This document shows positions 43,264 to 51,009 of a stretch of DNA of 64,000 nucleotides, piece by piece (position 1 is the stretch's first letter; each line of letters begins with the position of its first letter). Position numbers and translations under genes: made by a program. Below the pieces are notes generated by a model that was given only the letters and a program-made list of their open reading frames with translations, ran no database searches and was not told the DNA's origin. This DNA is from an uncultured Lachnospiraceae bacterium (GTDB lineage Bacteria > Bacillota > Clostridia > Lachnospirales > Lachnospiraceae): assembly GCA_910585075.1 (NCBI GenBank), contig CAJUED010000005.1, positions 69,880 to 133,879 on the forward strand, given 5' to 3'.

Positions 43264-45288
43264 ATGAATGGAAATTATCTGTTATCGCCAGAAAGACGGC
43301 TGACAGAAGAAGAAAAGCTGCTTATCTGGAAAAAACCTGTATCTCATGTGGAAAGCGATACGGAACTTAGGATTTGCAATGCCATAAAAGCAAACTGGAA
43401 TCGTGGGGAAATGAAGATAACAAATATTTTGTTGGAGGGGGACGCTGGAAGCGGAAAGACACAGCTTGCGAAAGCACTTTCGGCTGAATTGGGATTGCCT
43501 TATACAAAAATTACCTGTTTTGCGGATATGGATAAATCTGACATATTGGGGGCTATCCTGCCAGTAGCAGGTGACAGTGAAACGATACGATACCAATACT
43601 ACCCCTCTGAAATTGTGCGGGCATACGAAAACGGCTGGATTTTGGAAATCCAAGAGCCGACTGTAATAAGGGACGCTGCTGTTTTAATGGTATTAAACTC
43701 TGCTCTGGAAGCAGACGGCAGTATCAATCTGCCGACCCGGATTGTTCACAGACACCCGGATTTTATTGCCGTAATTACCACAAACCGTAGTTACAACGGC
43801 TGCCGACCCTTGAACGAAGCACTCCGTGACCGAATACAGCACGCAGAAAAAATGGACTTGCCGCCAATAGTGGCAATGGTAGAACGTGCTGCCTGTAAGA
43901 CCGGATGTGAAAACCGGGAACTGCTTCAAATTTTTGCAAACGTGATTATCCTGTTGGATAAAACAGCGAAAGCAAATGCCATAAAAGGCGTGGCGGGTAT
44001 GCGATCCTATTTTTATTGGGTGGACGCTGTTATGGAGGAAACAGATGTGACGGAAGCACTTTACCACAAAGTTATCTACAAAATGACGACAGATCGGGAG
44101 GAAATCGCCCTGTTGGAACAGGCACTCCGGGAAAAAGACCTGTTTTCAGAATTAAAATCTATTGCTGTTTTGGGAAAAGGGAAAACAAACGGGGAAGAAT
44201 TAGAAATATGCGCTGATGGGAGTTTTGAAACAGGACAGACAAAGGCAGACGATGATACACCACCCGCCGCCTCCTTGAAAAGAGCAAAAGACAGTAAAGG
44301 AATTTCTGATGTCATATCAGAAAGCACGAAACAGACGGAAAGCGCAGAAACAGATGAGGACGGGACACCTGCCTGTCATGAATTAAACTCTGACAGTCAA
44401 AAGAAAAAAGAGGAAGAAAAATCTTTCAGAAAGCATTTGAACAAAGAAGCCCGAAATTCCGTGAAAGGCTCTATTCACGAAAAAATCGGCATGATTGTTC
44501 ACCGCATTACAGCCGACAGCATACAGCATGAAGAATATGATAAAATGGCTGCAAAATTACGCCCTGTTGTCCGTGAATTGAGCAGAAAGACAAAACCATT
44601 GTTGGAATATGAAACCTCTGTCAGCTTTTTGCAAAACAAGGTTTATGGGACAATGTTCCATGCTGAAAAAACAGCTTCGGCAGACTTTAAATATTTTTCC
44701 CGGAAAACTTCGCCGGAAGAAAAACCGTCTTTGGCAATCGGGCTGCGAATTGACCAATCCGGCTCTATGAACGCCTTTGGGCGGTTGGAGGCGGCAAAGC
44801 AGGCGGCTGTTGCTGTTTACGAATTTTGTAAGGAATGTGATATACCCATTCTTATTTATGGCGATACGGCTGACCGTTCCCCAAAAGAAAAAATGTCAAT
44901 CTTTGCTTATATTGATTGGGAGAAACCAAAATTAAATGACGGAGCTGCGCTGATGGACATTAAGAGCATAAGCAACAACCGGGACGGAATGGCATTGCGT
45001 ATTCTATCAGATAAGCTGTCAAAAGCCCCCCAAACAACAAAACTGTTAATCAGTATCAGCGACGGTCAGCCGAGGGCTATGCCGGATTATACCGGAAAGA
45101 CAGCAATAAACGATATGAAACAGGTCATTCAAGAATACGGCAAAAAAGGAGTTTGCTTTCTTGCGGCGGCGATTGGGGAAGATAAAGAAACGATATGCGA
45201 GATTTACGGACAGGAGCGTTTTCTTGATATAGCAGATTTAAAACTGCTTCCATTGCGTCTGGTTCAGACGATTGCAAGATATATGTAA
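43264..45288 (+). CDS. Single-chain MoxR-type AAA ATPase with C-terminal VWA domain
   Basis: A 674-residue fusion. Residues 35-300 are a MoxR/CobS-like AAA module: Walker A GDAGSGKT (59-66), a Walker B-like strand GWILEIQEP (124-132; Gln stands where Asp is usual), and VITTNRSYNGCRPLNEALRD as sensor and arginine finger region. A charged linker (about 320-420) leads to a VWA domain with a complete MIDAS start (Asp497-Gln-Ser499-Gly-Ser501) and LLISISDGQP later. MoxR and VWA proteins are normally separate partners that remodel or load metal into targets. The fusion suggests the same activity in cis. The target is unknown; the neighbours may supply it. Confidence 0.85.
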   Translation: MNGNYLLSPERRLTEEEKLLIWKKPVSHVESDTELRICNAIKANWNRGEMKITNILLEGDAGSGKTQLAKALSAELGLPYTKITCFADMDKSDILGAILPVAGDSETIRYQYYPSEIVRAYENGWILEIQEPTVIRDAAVLMVLNSALEADGSINLPTRIVHRHPDFIAVITTNRSYNGCRPLNEALRDRIQHAEKMDLPPIVAMVERAACKTGCENRELLQIFANVIILLDKTAKANAIKGVAGMRSYFYWVDAVMEETDVTEALYHKVIYKMTTDREEIALLEQALREKDLFSELKSIAVLGKGKTNGEELEICADGSFETGQTKADDDTPPAASLKRAKDSKGISDVISESTKQTESAETDEDGTPACHELNSDSQKKKEEEKSFRKHLNKEARNSVKGSIHEKIGMIVHRITADSIQHEEYDKMAAKLRPVVRELSRKTKPLLEYETSVSFLQNKVYGTMFHAEKTASADFKYFSRKTSPEEKPSLAIGLRIDQSGSMNAFGRLEAAKQAAVAVYEFCKECDIPILIYGDTADRSPKEKMSIFAYIDWEKPKLNDGAALMDIKSISNNRDGMALRILSDKLSKAPQTTKLLISISDGQPRAMPDYTGKTAINDMKQVIQEYGKKGVCFLAAAIGEDKETICEIYGQERFLDIADLKLLPLRLVQTIARYM

Positions 45289-45321
45289 GCGATACCGCAT
45301 ATTTTACAAGGAGGGTGTTTC

Positions 45322-45936
45322 ATGGATTGCGTGAAACTGGGGCAACTGATTTTACAGTTGCGAAAAGAAAAAGGGCTGACACAACGGGAAATTGCAGCGC
45401 AATTAAATATCAGCAATAAAACAGTTTCAAAATGGGAATGTGGAAAAGGTGCGCCGGACGTTTCACTATGGGAGGGGCTTTCTGCCATATTGGGTGCTGA
45501 TATTTTAAAGCTATTACAAGGTGAGCTGAACCCGAACCATGTTGACACAGGTAAGATTGATAATATTCGATTTTATGTATGCCCGAACTGCGGAAATATT
45601 CTGACAAGCACAGGCAAGGCGAATATTTCCTGCTGCGGACGCCGCCTTTATCCATTATCCGCCACACTGGAAACAACAGGGCATGAAATTTCAGTGGAAG
45701 AAATGGATACTGATTATTTTATCGTGCTTCAACATGATATGAGCAAAAAGCATTATATTTCTTTTGCAGCGTATGTGTATGATGACCGTATCTGGTTTCA
45801 ACGGTTTTATCCGGAACAAAGCCCGTCATTTCGTATGCCGGTGATGAGAGGCGGCGGGAATTTGTACTTGTATTGTACGGAAGATGGATTGTTTAAATAC
45901 TCTGATTTAAAGAAAATAATGAATAAAGATAGGTGA
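45322..45936 (+). CDS. XRE regulator with zinc-ribbon and desulfoferrodoxin-like C-terminus
   Basis: A 204-residue regulator, AAGGAGG before the ATG. Residues 5-60 are an XRE helix-turn-helix (GLTQREIAAQLNISNKTVSK). Cys87, Cys90, Cys104 and Cys105 (CPNCG, SCCG) look like a desulforedoxin-type metal site. The C-terminal part (HDMSKKHYISFAAYVYDDRI, LYLYC) has the look of a superoxide-reductase/desulfoferrodoxin fold. It may sense metal or redox state and control the cassette upstream. Confidence 0.82.
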   Translation: MDCVKLGQLILQLRKEKGLTQREIAAQLNISNKTVSKWECGKGAPDVSLWEGLSAILGADILKLLQGELNPNHVDTGKIDNIRFYVCPNCGNILTSTGKANISCCGRRLYPLSATLETTGHEISVEEMDTDYFIVLQHDMSKKHYISFAAYVYDDRIWFQRFYPEQSPSFRMPVMRGGGNLYLYCTEDGLFKYSDLKKIMNKDR

Positions 45937-45999
45937 TATAAAAATCTATTCAATGTGTCATACTGCTATAAATTTAGAAAAAAGAAATGGAAATCATAC

Positions 46000-46016
46000 A
46001 ATTGAATGCAGTATGG
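46000..46016 (+). repeat. 17-bp direct repeat, right copy
   Basis: AATTGAATGCAGTATGG, identical to 42187-42203. The 3.8 kb between the copies holds the GIY-YIG-like, DUF6530-like, MoxR-VWA and XRE genes. Confidence 0.5.
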
Positions 46017-46082
46017 GAGAAACCTTGGGACAGGGGAAGGGAGCGAGCTTATTTGTCCGGAAGGAAAATAGGTTGACATTTT

Positions 46083-46098
46083 GTGTGACATATGTCAC
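46083..46098. promoter_or_regulatory. Crp/Fnr-type palindrome
   Basis: TGTGACATATGTCACA is a perfect 16-bp palindrome with the TGTGA half-sites recognised by Crp-family regulators. It sits 218 bases before a Crp/Fnr-family gene and just after a TTGACA box, so it may be an autoregulatory site. Confidence 0.6.
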
Positions 46099-46180
46099 AA
46101 TGCTAAAGGGCAGTATGATGTGTAAGGATGATGCTGCATATTCCTATAATGAACTGCCCTATGACACGGCAGTTTTAGAT

Positions 46181-46254
46181 GCAATAAGCCGTTTCGCAGA
46201 GCGTGGCGGCGTTTGTTGCAATAAGCTGACTCGCGAAGCGTGACAGCGTTTGAT
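46181..46254 (+). repeat. Dispersed repeat family A, two tandem copies
   Basis: Two consecutive 37-base units (46181-46217 and 46218-46254). Each starts GCAATAAGC, has a TCGC...AGCGTG core and ends GCGTTTG. They are about 80 percent identical. The tandem arrangement defines the repeat unit for the family. Confidence 0.7.
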
Positions 46255-46315
46255 ATAATCGGTTAACAGGCAAAGCACGGAAGCGTATGAACTGATTTAC
46301 AGGTGGTGTGGGTAC

Positions 46316-46945
46316 ATGAGGGAAATATATGATACGGAGCAGATAGAATGCTGGCTTGAGAGAGAAAGCATCCGGGAATATTTTGATACGCCGGATCTTG
46401 TGTTTCGCGGATTTTGTTATGAAAAAGGCGAGTACCTGGCTTCTCCTGACAAATGCATGAACGAGATTTTATTTTTGATAGAGGGAACTGTGCAGGTTTA
46501 CGGGCTTCGCGAAGACGGTACTGCTTTTCCGGTGGATCAATCCTGTGGCCCTGTGATGATGGGGGATCTGGAATTTACCAACCAGGGATTTTCCCCTTTT
46601 TATGCGGAGGCCAAAACAAACGTCATCTGTCTTTCCTTATCTGTAAAAAGGTACAGGGAACAGCTTGAATGTGATGTGCGTTTCCTGCATTTGCTGCTGA
46701 AATCTTACTCGGATAAGCTGAATCTTTTTTCCACGGTGGATTTGCCGTCAGCCTGCATAGAGGAGCGGGTTTTGCTGTACATGCAAAACATGTGTCCCTG
46801 CTGGGAACTGGACGGAGTTGAGTCGGCGGTGCCCAAGTTTCATTGCAGCCGCAGGCAGTTGCAGCGAGTGCTAAAAAAGCTGTGTGAGGAAGGAAAGATT
46901 GAGAAGACCGGAAAAGGGAAATATCGACTGGTCAGGGAGAAATGA
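46316..46945 (+). CDS. Crp/Fnr family transcriptional regulator
   Basis: A 209-residue regulator with an N-terminal cyclic-nucleotide-binding-type beta-roll (LFLIEGTVQVYGLREDGTAF near 55-75), a dimerisation helix and a C-terminal winged helix (KFHCSRRQLQRVLKKLCEEG). The arginine of the cAMP phosphate cassette is not evident, and Fnr-type N-terminal cysteines are absent, so its ligand is unknown. It lies upstream of the amino-acid ABC operon and downstream of a Crp-like palindrome. Confidence 0.88.
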   Translation: MREIYDTEQIECWLERESIREYFDTPDLVFRGFCYEKGEYLASPDKCMNEILFLIEGTVQVYGLREDGTAFPVDQSCGPVMMGDLEFTNQGFSPFYAEAKTNVICLSLSVKRYREQLECDVRFLHLLLKSYSDKLNLFSTVDLPSACIEERVLLYMQNMCPCWELDGVESAVPKFHCSRRQLQRVLKKLCEEGKIEKTGKGKYRLVREK

Positions 46946-46950
46946 GGAAC

Positions 46951-46992
46951 AATGCTTTTTAGGTATAGGTAGATATGAAAAACAAGTATTTG
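46951..46992 (+). repeat. Dispersed repeat family D, copy 2
   Basis: AATGCTTTTTAGGTATAGG followed by TAGATATGAAAAACAAG and TATTTG. It lies between the Crp/Fnr gene and the amino-acid ABC operon and is the partner of 31582-31624. It could be the operator of a shared regulator. Confidence 0.6.
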
Positions 46993-47166
46993 CCGATTGC
47001 TTTTGCATAAATTATACTGTGTTCATTGAATAGAATGACAGGGAGTGTTTATTTCAGCTGGCAATGAGGAAAATAGCCATGCATACGCGGATGATTGATT
47101 GCTGCGGCCGACGGTTTCCAAAAGTGCTGTGGATGAATGACCAATTATAGGGAGGAATTGACAACA

Positions 47167-47847
47167 ATGACGGATGGGAGATTATGGAGCCTTTTTATAG
47201 ACTCATTTTGGAAAATTTTATTACCGGGTCTTACTATGACAATCCCTCTTACGGTGATTGCCTTTTCAATCGCGCTTATCATTGCGGTGGCTGTTGCGCT
47301 GGTGCAGTTTGCCAATGTGAAGATATTAAAACAGCTGGCCCGTTTTTACATTTGGGTGTTTCGGGGAACGCCCCTTCTGGTGCAGCTTTTCGTGGTGTTC
47401 TACGGGCTGCCCAACATAGGGATTCTTATAGAGCCCTTCCCGGCGGCGGTTTTGGTGTTTGCCTTAAACGAGGGGGCTTACTGTGCGGAGACCATCCGGG
47501 CGGCCTTAGAGGCAGTTCCGGTGGGGCAGTTGGAGGCAGGTTACTGCGCAGGCATGACCTATTTACAGATTATCAGGCGCATCATCCTGCCTCAGGCCAT
47601 GCGTACCGCTTTTCCGCCTTTATCCAATTCACTGATTGCCATGGTCAAGGACACATCCCTTGCGGCCAATATTACGGTGACAGAGATGTTTATGGTGACC
47701 CAGCGGATTGTGGCAAGAACCTACGAGCCTTTACTTTTGTACATAGAAGTCGGACTGATTTATCTGCTGTTCTCCACGGTGCTTACCGGTCTGCAGAGAG
47801 CGGGGGAGAAGCGATTGAATACCCACACGAAAAAAGGGGGTAACTGA
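47167..47847 (+). CDS. Amino-acid ABC transporter permease (HisM/GlnP type)
   Basis: A 226-residue permease. ATG 47167 follows GGGAGG by 11 bases and is preferred to 47137. It has the polar amino-acid permease pattern: a first helix with LLPGLTMTIPLTVIAFSIAL, the WVFRGTPLLVQLFVVFYGLP motif, and the EAA loop AGMTYLQIIRRIILPQAMR. It probably works as a homodimer with the ATPase that starts one base inside its stop. Confidence 0.92.
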   Translation: MTDGRLWSLFIDSFWKILLPGLTMTIPLTVIAFSIALIIAVAVALVQFANVKILKQLARFYIWVFRGTPLLVQLFVVFYGLPNIGILIEPFPAAVLVFALNEGAYCAETIRAALEAVPVGQLEAGYCAGMTYLQIIRRIILPQAMRTAFPPLSNSLIAMVKDTSLAANITVTEMFMVTQRIVARTYEPLLLYIEVGLIYLLFSTVLTGLQRAGEKRLNTHTKKGGN

Positions 47848-48584
47848 TGATGTTGGAAATACATGGAATAAAGAAAGCCTTCGGGTCTTTGCAGGTGCTG
47901 AAAGGGATTGACCTGCACGTAAATCAGGGAGATGTGGTGGCGATTTTGGGCCCCAGCGGCAGCGGGAAAACCACTCTGCTTAGGTGCCTTAATTTTCTGG
48001 AGTCCTCCGATGCAGGAACCATGGTGTTTGACGGGGAGACCTTTCAGATGAACAGCATTTCCAAAAGAGATATCCGGGCAATCAGAAAAAAGACTGCCTT
48101 TGTATTTCAGAATTATAACCTGTTTCTCAATAAGACCGCCATTCAGAATGTAATGGAAGGACTGGTGATTGCCAGAAAAATGCCAAAGGAACAGGCAAGG
48201 GATATCGCAAGAAAAGCCCTTGATAAGGTGGGGCTTTCAGACCGCTATGATTATTATCCTTATCAGCTTTCCGGTGGCCAGCAGCAGCGGGTAGCCATTG
48301 CAAGAGCCATGGCTACGGAACCGGAGATTATTTACTTCGACGAGCCAACCTCGGCTCTGGACCCGGAGCTTACCGGGGAAGTACTTTCCGTCATGCGTCA
48401 GCTTGCGGATGAGGGGATGACAATGCTGGTGGTGACCCATGAGATGAGCTTTGCCTGCAACGTATCCAGTCATGTAATTTTTATGGAGGATGGGGTTATT
48501 GCGGAGCAGAACAGCGCGGAAGCATTTTTTAATGCGCCCAAAGAAGAAAGAACCAAAGCGTTTTTGGCGAATTTCAACCAGTAA
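47847..48584 (+). CDS. Amino-acid ABC transporter ATP-binding protein (GlnQ type)
   Basis: A 245-residue ATPase with Walker A GPSGSGKTT, Q-loop FVFQNYNLF, signature LSGGQQQR and Walker B IIYFDEPTSALDPE, all characteristic of the polar amino-acid uptake family. The start codon overlaps the permease stop. The binding-protein gene follows after 109 bases. Confidence 0.94.
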   Translation: MMLEIHGIKKAFGSLQVLKGIDLHVNQGDVVAILGPSGSGKTTLLRCLNFLESSDAGTMVFDGETFQMNSISKRDIRAIRKKTAFVFQNYNLFLNKTAIQNVMEGLVIARKMPKEQARDIARKALDKVGLSDRYDYYPYQLSGGQQQRVAIARAMATEPEIIYFDEPTSALDPELTGEVLSVMRQLADEGMTMLVVTHEMSFACNVSSHVIFMEDGVIAEQNSAEAFFNAPKEERTKAFLANFNQ

Positions 48585-48693
48585 AATGTGAAAAATCAGG
48601 AATTGTGAATGGAAAGCCAAGAGAAGATTTGGCCATACCAGCTCTTACAATTACCTGTTTTAAATAAGAAAATATGGAAGTGGAGGAGAAAAG

Positions 48694-49638
48694 ATGAAAA
48701 AAGGAATGAAAGTATTGTTGCTGATGTTTACCATGCTGTTTGCCCTTGCGCTTACAGGCTGCGGCAAAGGCGGTGCAGAGACTGCGTCTTCCCAGGGAGA
48801 ATCCCAGACAGACGCGGAAAATGAAGAAACTGCACAGGCTGGCTCCCAGGATGAAGCGGAAGGAGAAGCGGAATCAGAGACGGAAAATGAAACGGAATCA
48901 GAGGCAGGGGCGGAAGCAGCCGATGACCTGCTGGCTAAGATTCAGGAGCGGGGAGAGATTATTGTGGCTATGGAAGGAACATGGGCGCCCTGGACTTATC
49001 ATGATGAAAGCGATACTCTGGTAGGTTATGATGTGGAGATTGCACAGAAGATTGCTGAAAAGCTTGGCGTTGAAGTTACCTTTGTGGAAGGAGAGTGGGA
49101 CGGCCTGCTGGCAGGACTTGACTCCGGCCGTTACGACATGATGGTGAACGGTGTAGACATCACGGAGGAGCGGGCTGCAAAATATGATTTTTCCATCCCT
49201 TATGCTTACAACCGCACTGCAGTGATTGTAAAAGGCGACAATGAGGACATTACCTCTATGGAGGATTTAAATGGTAAACATACCGCCAACACTATCTCAA
49301 GTACCTACGCTGAGGTGGCGGAACAGTATGGTGCGGAAGTTACCGGTGTGGATGACTTAAACCAGACCTTTGAGCTTTTACTTTCCGGTCGTATTGATGC
49401 GACTTTAAATGCGGAAGTAACCTACTATGACTATATGAAGGCACATCCGGATGCGGATATCAAAATTGCAACACTGGCTCCCGAGGCTACCCAGGCGGCG
49501 ATTCCCTTCCGAAAGGGAGAGGAGAGCGCAGGGCTGCTGGAGGCTGTGAACAACGCATTGGCAGAGTTAGCGGAATCGGGCGAGCTGTCCGAGCTTTCCG
49601 AAAAATATTTTGGAGTTGATATTTCCAAGGCGGAATAA
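48694..49638 (+). CDS. Amino-acid ABC transporter substrate-binding lipoprotein
   Basis: A 314-residue family-3 binding protein. The signal peptide ends in the lipobox LTGC (Cys23). An acidic low-complexity linker (Glu/Ser/Thr-rich, about 28-72) tethers the domain. The bilobed domain starts IQERGEIIVAMEGTWAPWTY and contains GYDVEIAQKIAEKLGVEVTF. Cystine or another polar amino acid is a reasonable ligand, but sequence alone does not decide. TGGAGGAG precedes the ATG. Confidence 0.92.
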   Translation: MKKGMKVLLLMFTMLFALALTGCGKGGAETASSQGESQTDAENEETAQAGSQDEAEGEAESETENETESEAGAEAADDLLAKIQERGEIIVAMEGTWAPWTYHDESDTLVGYDVEIAQKIAEKLGVEVTFVEGEWDGLLAGLDSGRYDMMVNGVDITEERAAKYDFSIPYAYNRTAVIVKGDNEDITSMEDLNGKHTANTISSTYAEVAEQYGAEVTGVDDLNQTFELLLSGRIDATLNAEVTYYDYMKAHPDADIKIATLAPEATQAAIPFRKGEESAGLLEAVNNALAELAESGELSELSEKYFGVDISKAE

Positions 49639-49719
49639 TTTTTAGCTGACTATAGTAATAAGAGAATGGATAAAACATGTATATAAGCATATAATGAAAA
49701 TAACTGTAAATAGTTTTGC

Positions 49720-49748
49720 TTGACAAGCAATTGGAGGTTAGGTAAGAT
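49720..49748 (+). promoter_or_regulatory. Consensus promoter of the abiF-type RNA
   Basis: TTGACA and TAAGAT are separated by exactly 17 bases. Transcription would start near 49755 and stop at the terminator ending at about 49823, giving an RNA of about 70 bases. Confidence 0.75.
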
Positions 49749-49754
49749 ACTTAC

Positions 49755-49823
49755 AGTGATCGCGTTGCAGAAACCTGTGAGGCCTGCGACCGGGGGAGAG
49801 CCTGCGGGGTCTCCTCTTTTTTT
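49755..49823 (+). ncRNA. Short two-hairpin RNA upstream of AbiF (abiF RNA candidate)
   Basis: A transcription unit of about 70 bases with its own promoter and terminator and no reading frame. Hairpin 1 pairs GTTGCAG (49764-49770) with CTGCGAC (49784-49790), with an inner CCT/AGG pair. Hairpin 2 pairs GGGGAGA with TCTCCTC (49793-49816) and is followed by seven T residues. The AbiF gene starts 28 bases further on. The abiF RNA motif is a known structured RNA found just upstream of abiF-like genes and is thought to neutralise the HEPN ribonuclease. Size, position and two-stem layout agree with this, but I have not aligned it to the covariance model. Confidence 0.75.
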
Positions 49824-49850
49824 CAATATACATGAGGAAAATATCATACT

Positions 49851-50792
49851 ATGCCAAAGATTTTTTTGAATTATGATCAGCAGATAGAAAAGTTAAAGAA
49901 TGAAAAGAATTTACGGATTGATGATGTGGAGTATGCTAAGGAAACATTAAGACAGACTGGTTATTATGCGTTGATCGGGGGATATAAAGATATTTTAAAA
50001 AACCCGACAACAAAAAAGTACAAAGATGGAACCAGATTTGAGGATATAGTAGAGTTATATTATTTTGATGAGTCTTTGCGACAATTGTTCTTGCGATACC
50101 TTATTAAAGTTGAAAATGAATTAAAATCTCAGGTTTCATATTATTTCACAGAGAAAAATGGTGAAAACCAAAAAGAATATCTTGATATTAGAAACTATAA
50201 TTATATTGGGAAAAGGAATCAGAGGGATATTGACAAATTAATAAAAATATTGGAAGGATATATTAAAAAATCAACAGATTATCATTATATCAATCATGCT
50301 AAGAAGAAACATGGGAATGTACCATTGTGGGTATTGACAAATGCTTTGACATTCGGGAATATTTCCAAAATGTATATGCTTCTGCCACAGGATATACAGA
50401 TTAAAGTCAGTAAAAATTACAGATGTATCAATGAAAGGCAGATGGTATCTATTTTAACGGTAATGGTAAAATTCAGAAATGTTTGTGCGCATGGAGAGAG
50501 ACTGTTTACATATAGAACTGCTGACAGCATTCCGGATTTGCCAATGCATGTGAAATTGAATATTCCTCAAAAGGGGACGCAGTATGTAAATGGTAAAAAT
50601 GATTTGTTTTCGGTAGTAATTGCCTTGAAATATCTATTGAGTGATGAATGGTACAAAGAATTTGTTAAAGAACTTAAAAAGTTGATTGATAAATATCTTA
50701 ACAAACATGACAGCATAGAGGAACAGGAATTATATACAAAAATGGGATTTCCTGTGAGTTGGCGAAAAATAACCAGATACAGGAAATGCTGA
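49851..50792 (+). CDS. Abi_2 family (AbiD/AbiF-like) abortive infection protein
   Basis: A 313-residue protein of the Abi_2 family. The N-terminus (KIFLNYDQQIEKLKNEKNLR, then LRQTGYYALIGGYKDIL) is the family signature. The HEPN ribonuclease motif R-X4-H is at Arg209-His214 (RNVCAH), in a helix following VSILTVMVKF. The protein is predicted to be an RNase activated during phage infection and held in check by the short RNA encoded just upstream. AT-rich relative to both flanks, which suggests acquisition. The gene is followed by a terminator at 50861. Confidence 0.9.
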   Translation: MPKIFLNYDQQIEKLKNEKNLRIDDVEYAKETLRQTGYYALIGGYKDILKNPTTKKYKDGTRFEDIVELYYFDESLRQLFLRYLIKVENELKSQVSYYFTEKNGENQKEYLDIRNYNYIGKRNQRDIDKLIKILEGYIKKSTDYHYINHAKKKHGNVPLWVLTNALTFGNISKMYMLLPQDIQIKVSKNYRCINERQMVSILTVMVKFRNVCAHGERLFTYRTADSIPDLPMHVKLNIPQKGTQYVNGKNDLFSVVIALKYLLSDEWYKEFVKELKKLIDKYLNKHDSIEEQELYTKMGFPVSWRKITRYRKC

Positions 50793-50840
50793 GATAATTA
50801 AAATGCAGAATATTAAGTTGCATAACAGGGCGAAATAATG

Positions 50841-50892
50841 GACAATACATTTACAGTAAAGGGAATTGCGGATAAGAGCAGTTCCCTTTTTT
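50841..50892 (+). terminator. Terminator in dispersed repeat family E, copy 1
   Basis: GGGAATTGC pairs with GCAGTTCCC (50861-50886) and is followed by six T residues. The whole stretch from GACAATAC through the T-run recurs at 55179-55235 with few changes, so the terminator is part of a repeated element. Confidence 0.8.
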
Positions 50893-50893
50893 C

Positions 50894-50928
50894 AATAGTC
50901 AGACTCGCGAAGCGTGGCAGCGTTTGAT
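50894..50928 (+). repeat. Dispersed repeat family A, copy 5
   Basis: Contains CAGACTCGCGAAGCGTGGC followed by AGCGTTTGAT, the best match to the second unit at 46218. It lies directly after the AbiF terminator and upstream of the response regulator gene. Confidence 0.65.
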
Positions 50929-50946
50929 TGGGATGAACAAAATTAG

Positions 50947-50956
50947 TTTACAAGTC
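50947..50956 (+). promoter_or_regulatory. Candidate response-regulator site, copy 1
   Basis: TTTACAAGTC, followed by GAAACATTTTTGA and TATAC. The same words in the same order occur at 53163 upstream of the secreted protein gene. This suggests a site for the response regulator encoded 53 bases downstream, which would then autoregulate. Confidence 0.45.
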
Positions 50957-51009
50957 AGAAACATTTTTGAGGTATACTTTTTATTATTTTACAAAGGGGT
51001 GGATAAAAG

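Larger units (their letters stand above)
45937..46315 (+). other. Intergenic region with direct repeat and tandem family-A repeats
   Basis: About 380 bases. It holds the right copy of the 17-bp direct repeat (46000-46016), a TGTGACATATGTCACA palindrome (46083-46098) of the type bound by Crp/Fnr proteins, and two tandem family-A repeats (46181-46254). A 96-residue frame crosses the region but runs through the repeats and lacks a ribosome site, so I do not call it. Confidence 0.5.

Noticed and set aside
45953..46243. A 96-codon frame after the XRE gene
   Set aside because: No ribosome site, it crosses a direct repeat, a palindrome and a tandem repeat, and the product matches no family I know.
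46181..46254. Tandem repeat as a CRISPR array
   Set aside because: Units are directly adjacent with no spacers, and no cas gene is present.
47184..47843. A 219-codon frame overlapping the amino-acid permease
   Set aside because: The permease frame has clear family motifs; this one is Gly/His/Arg-rich shadow sequence.
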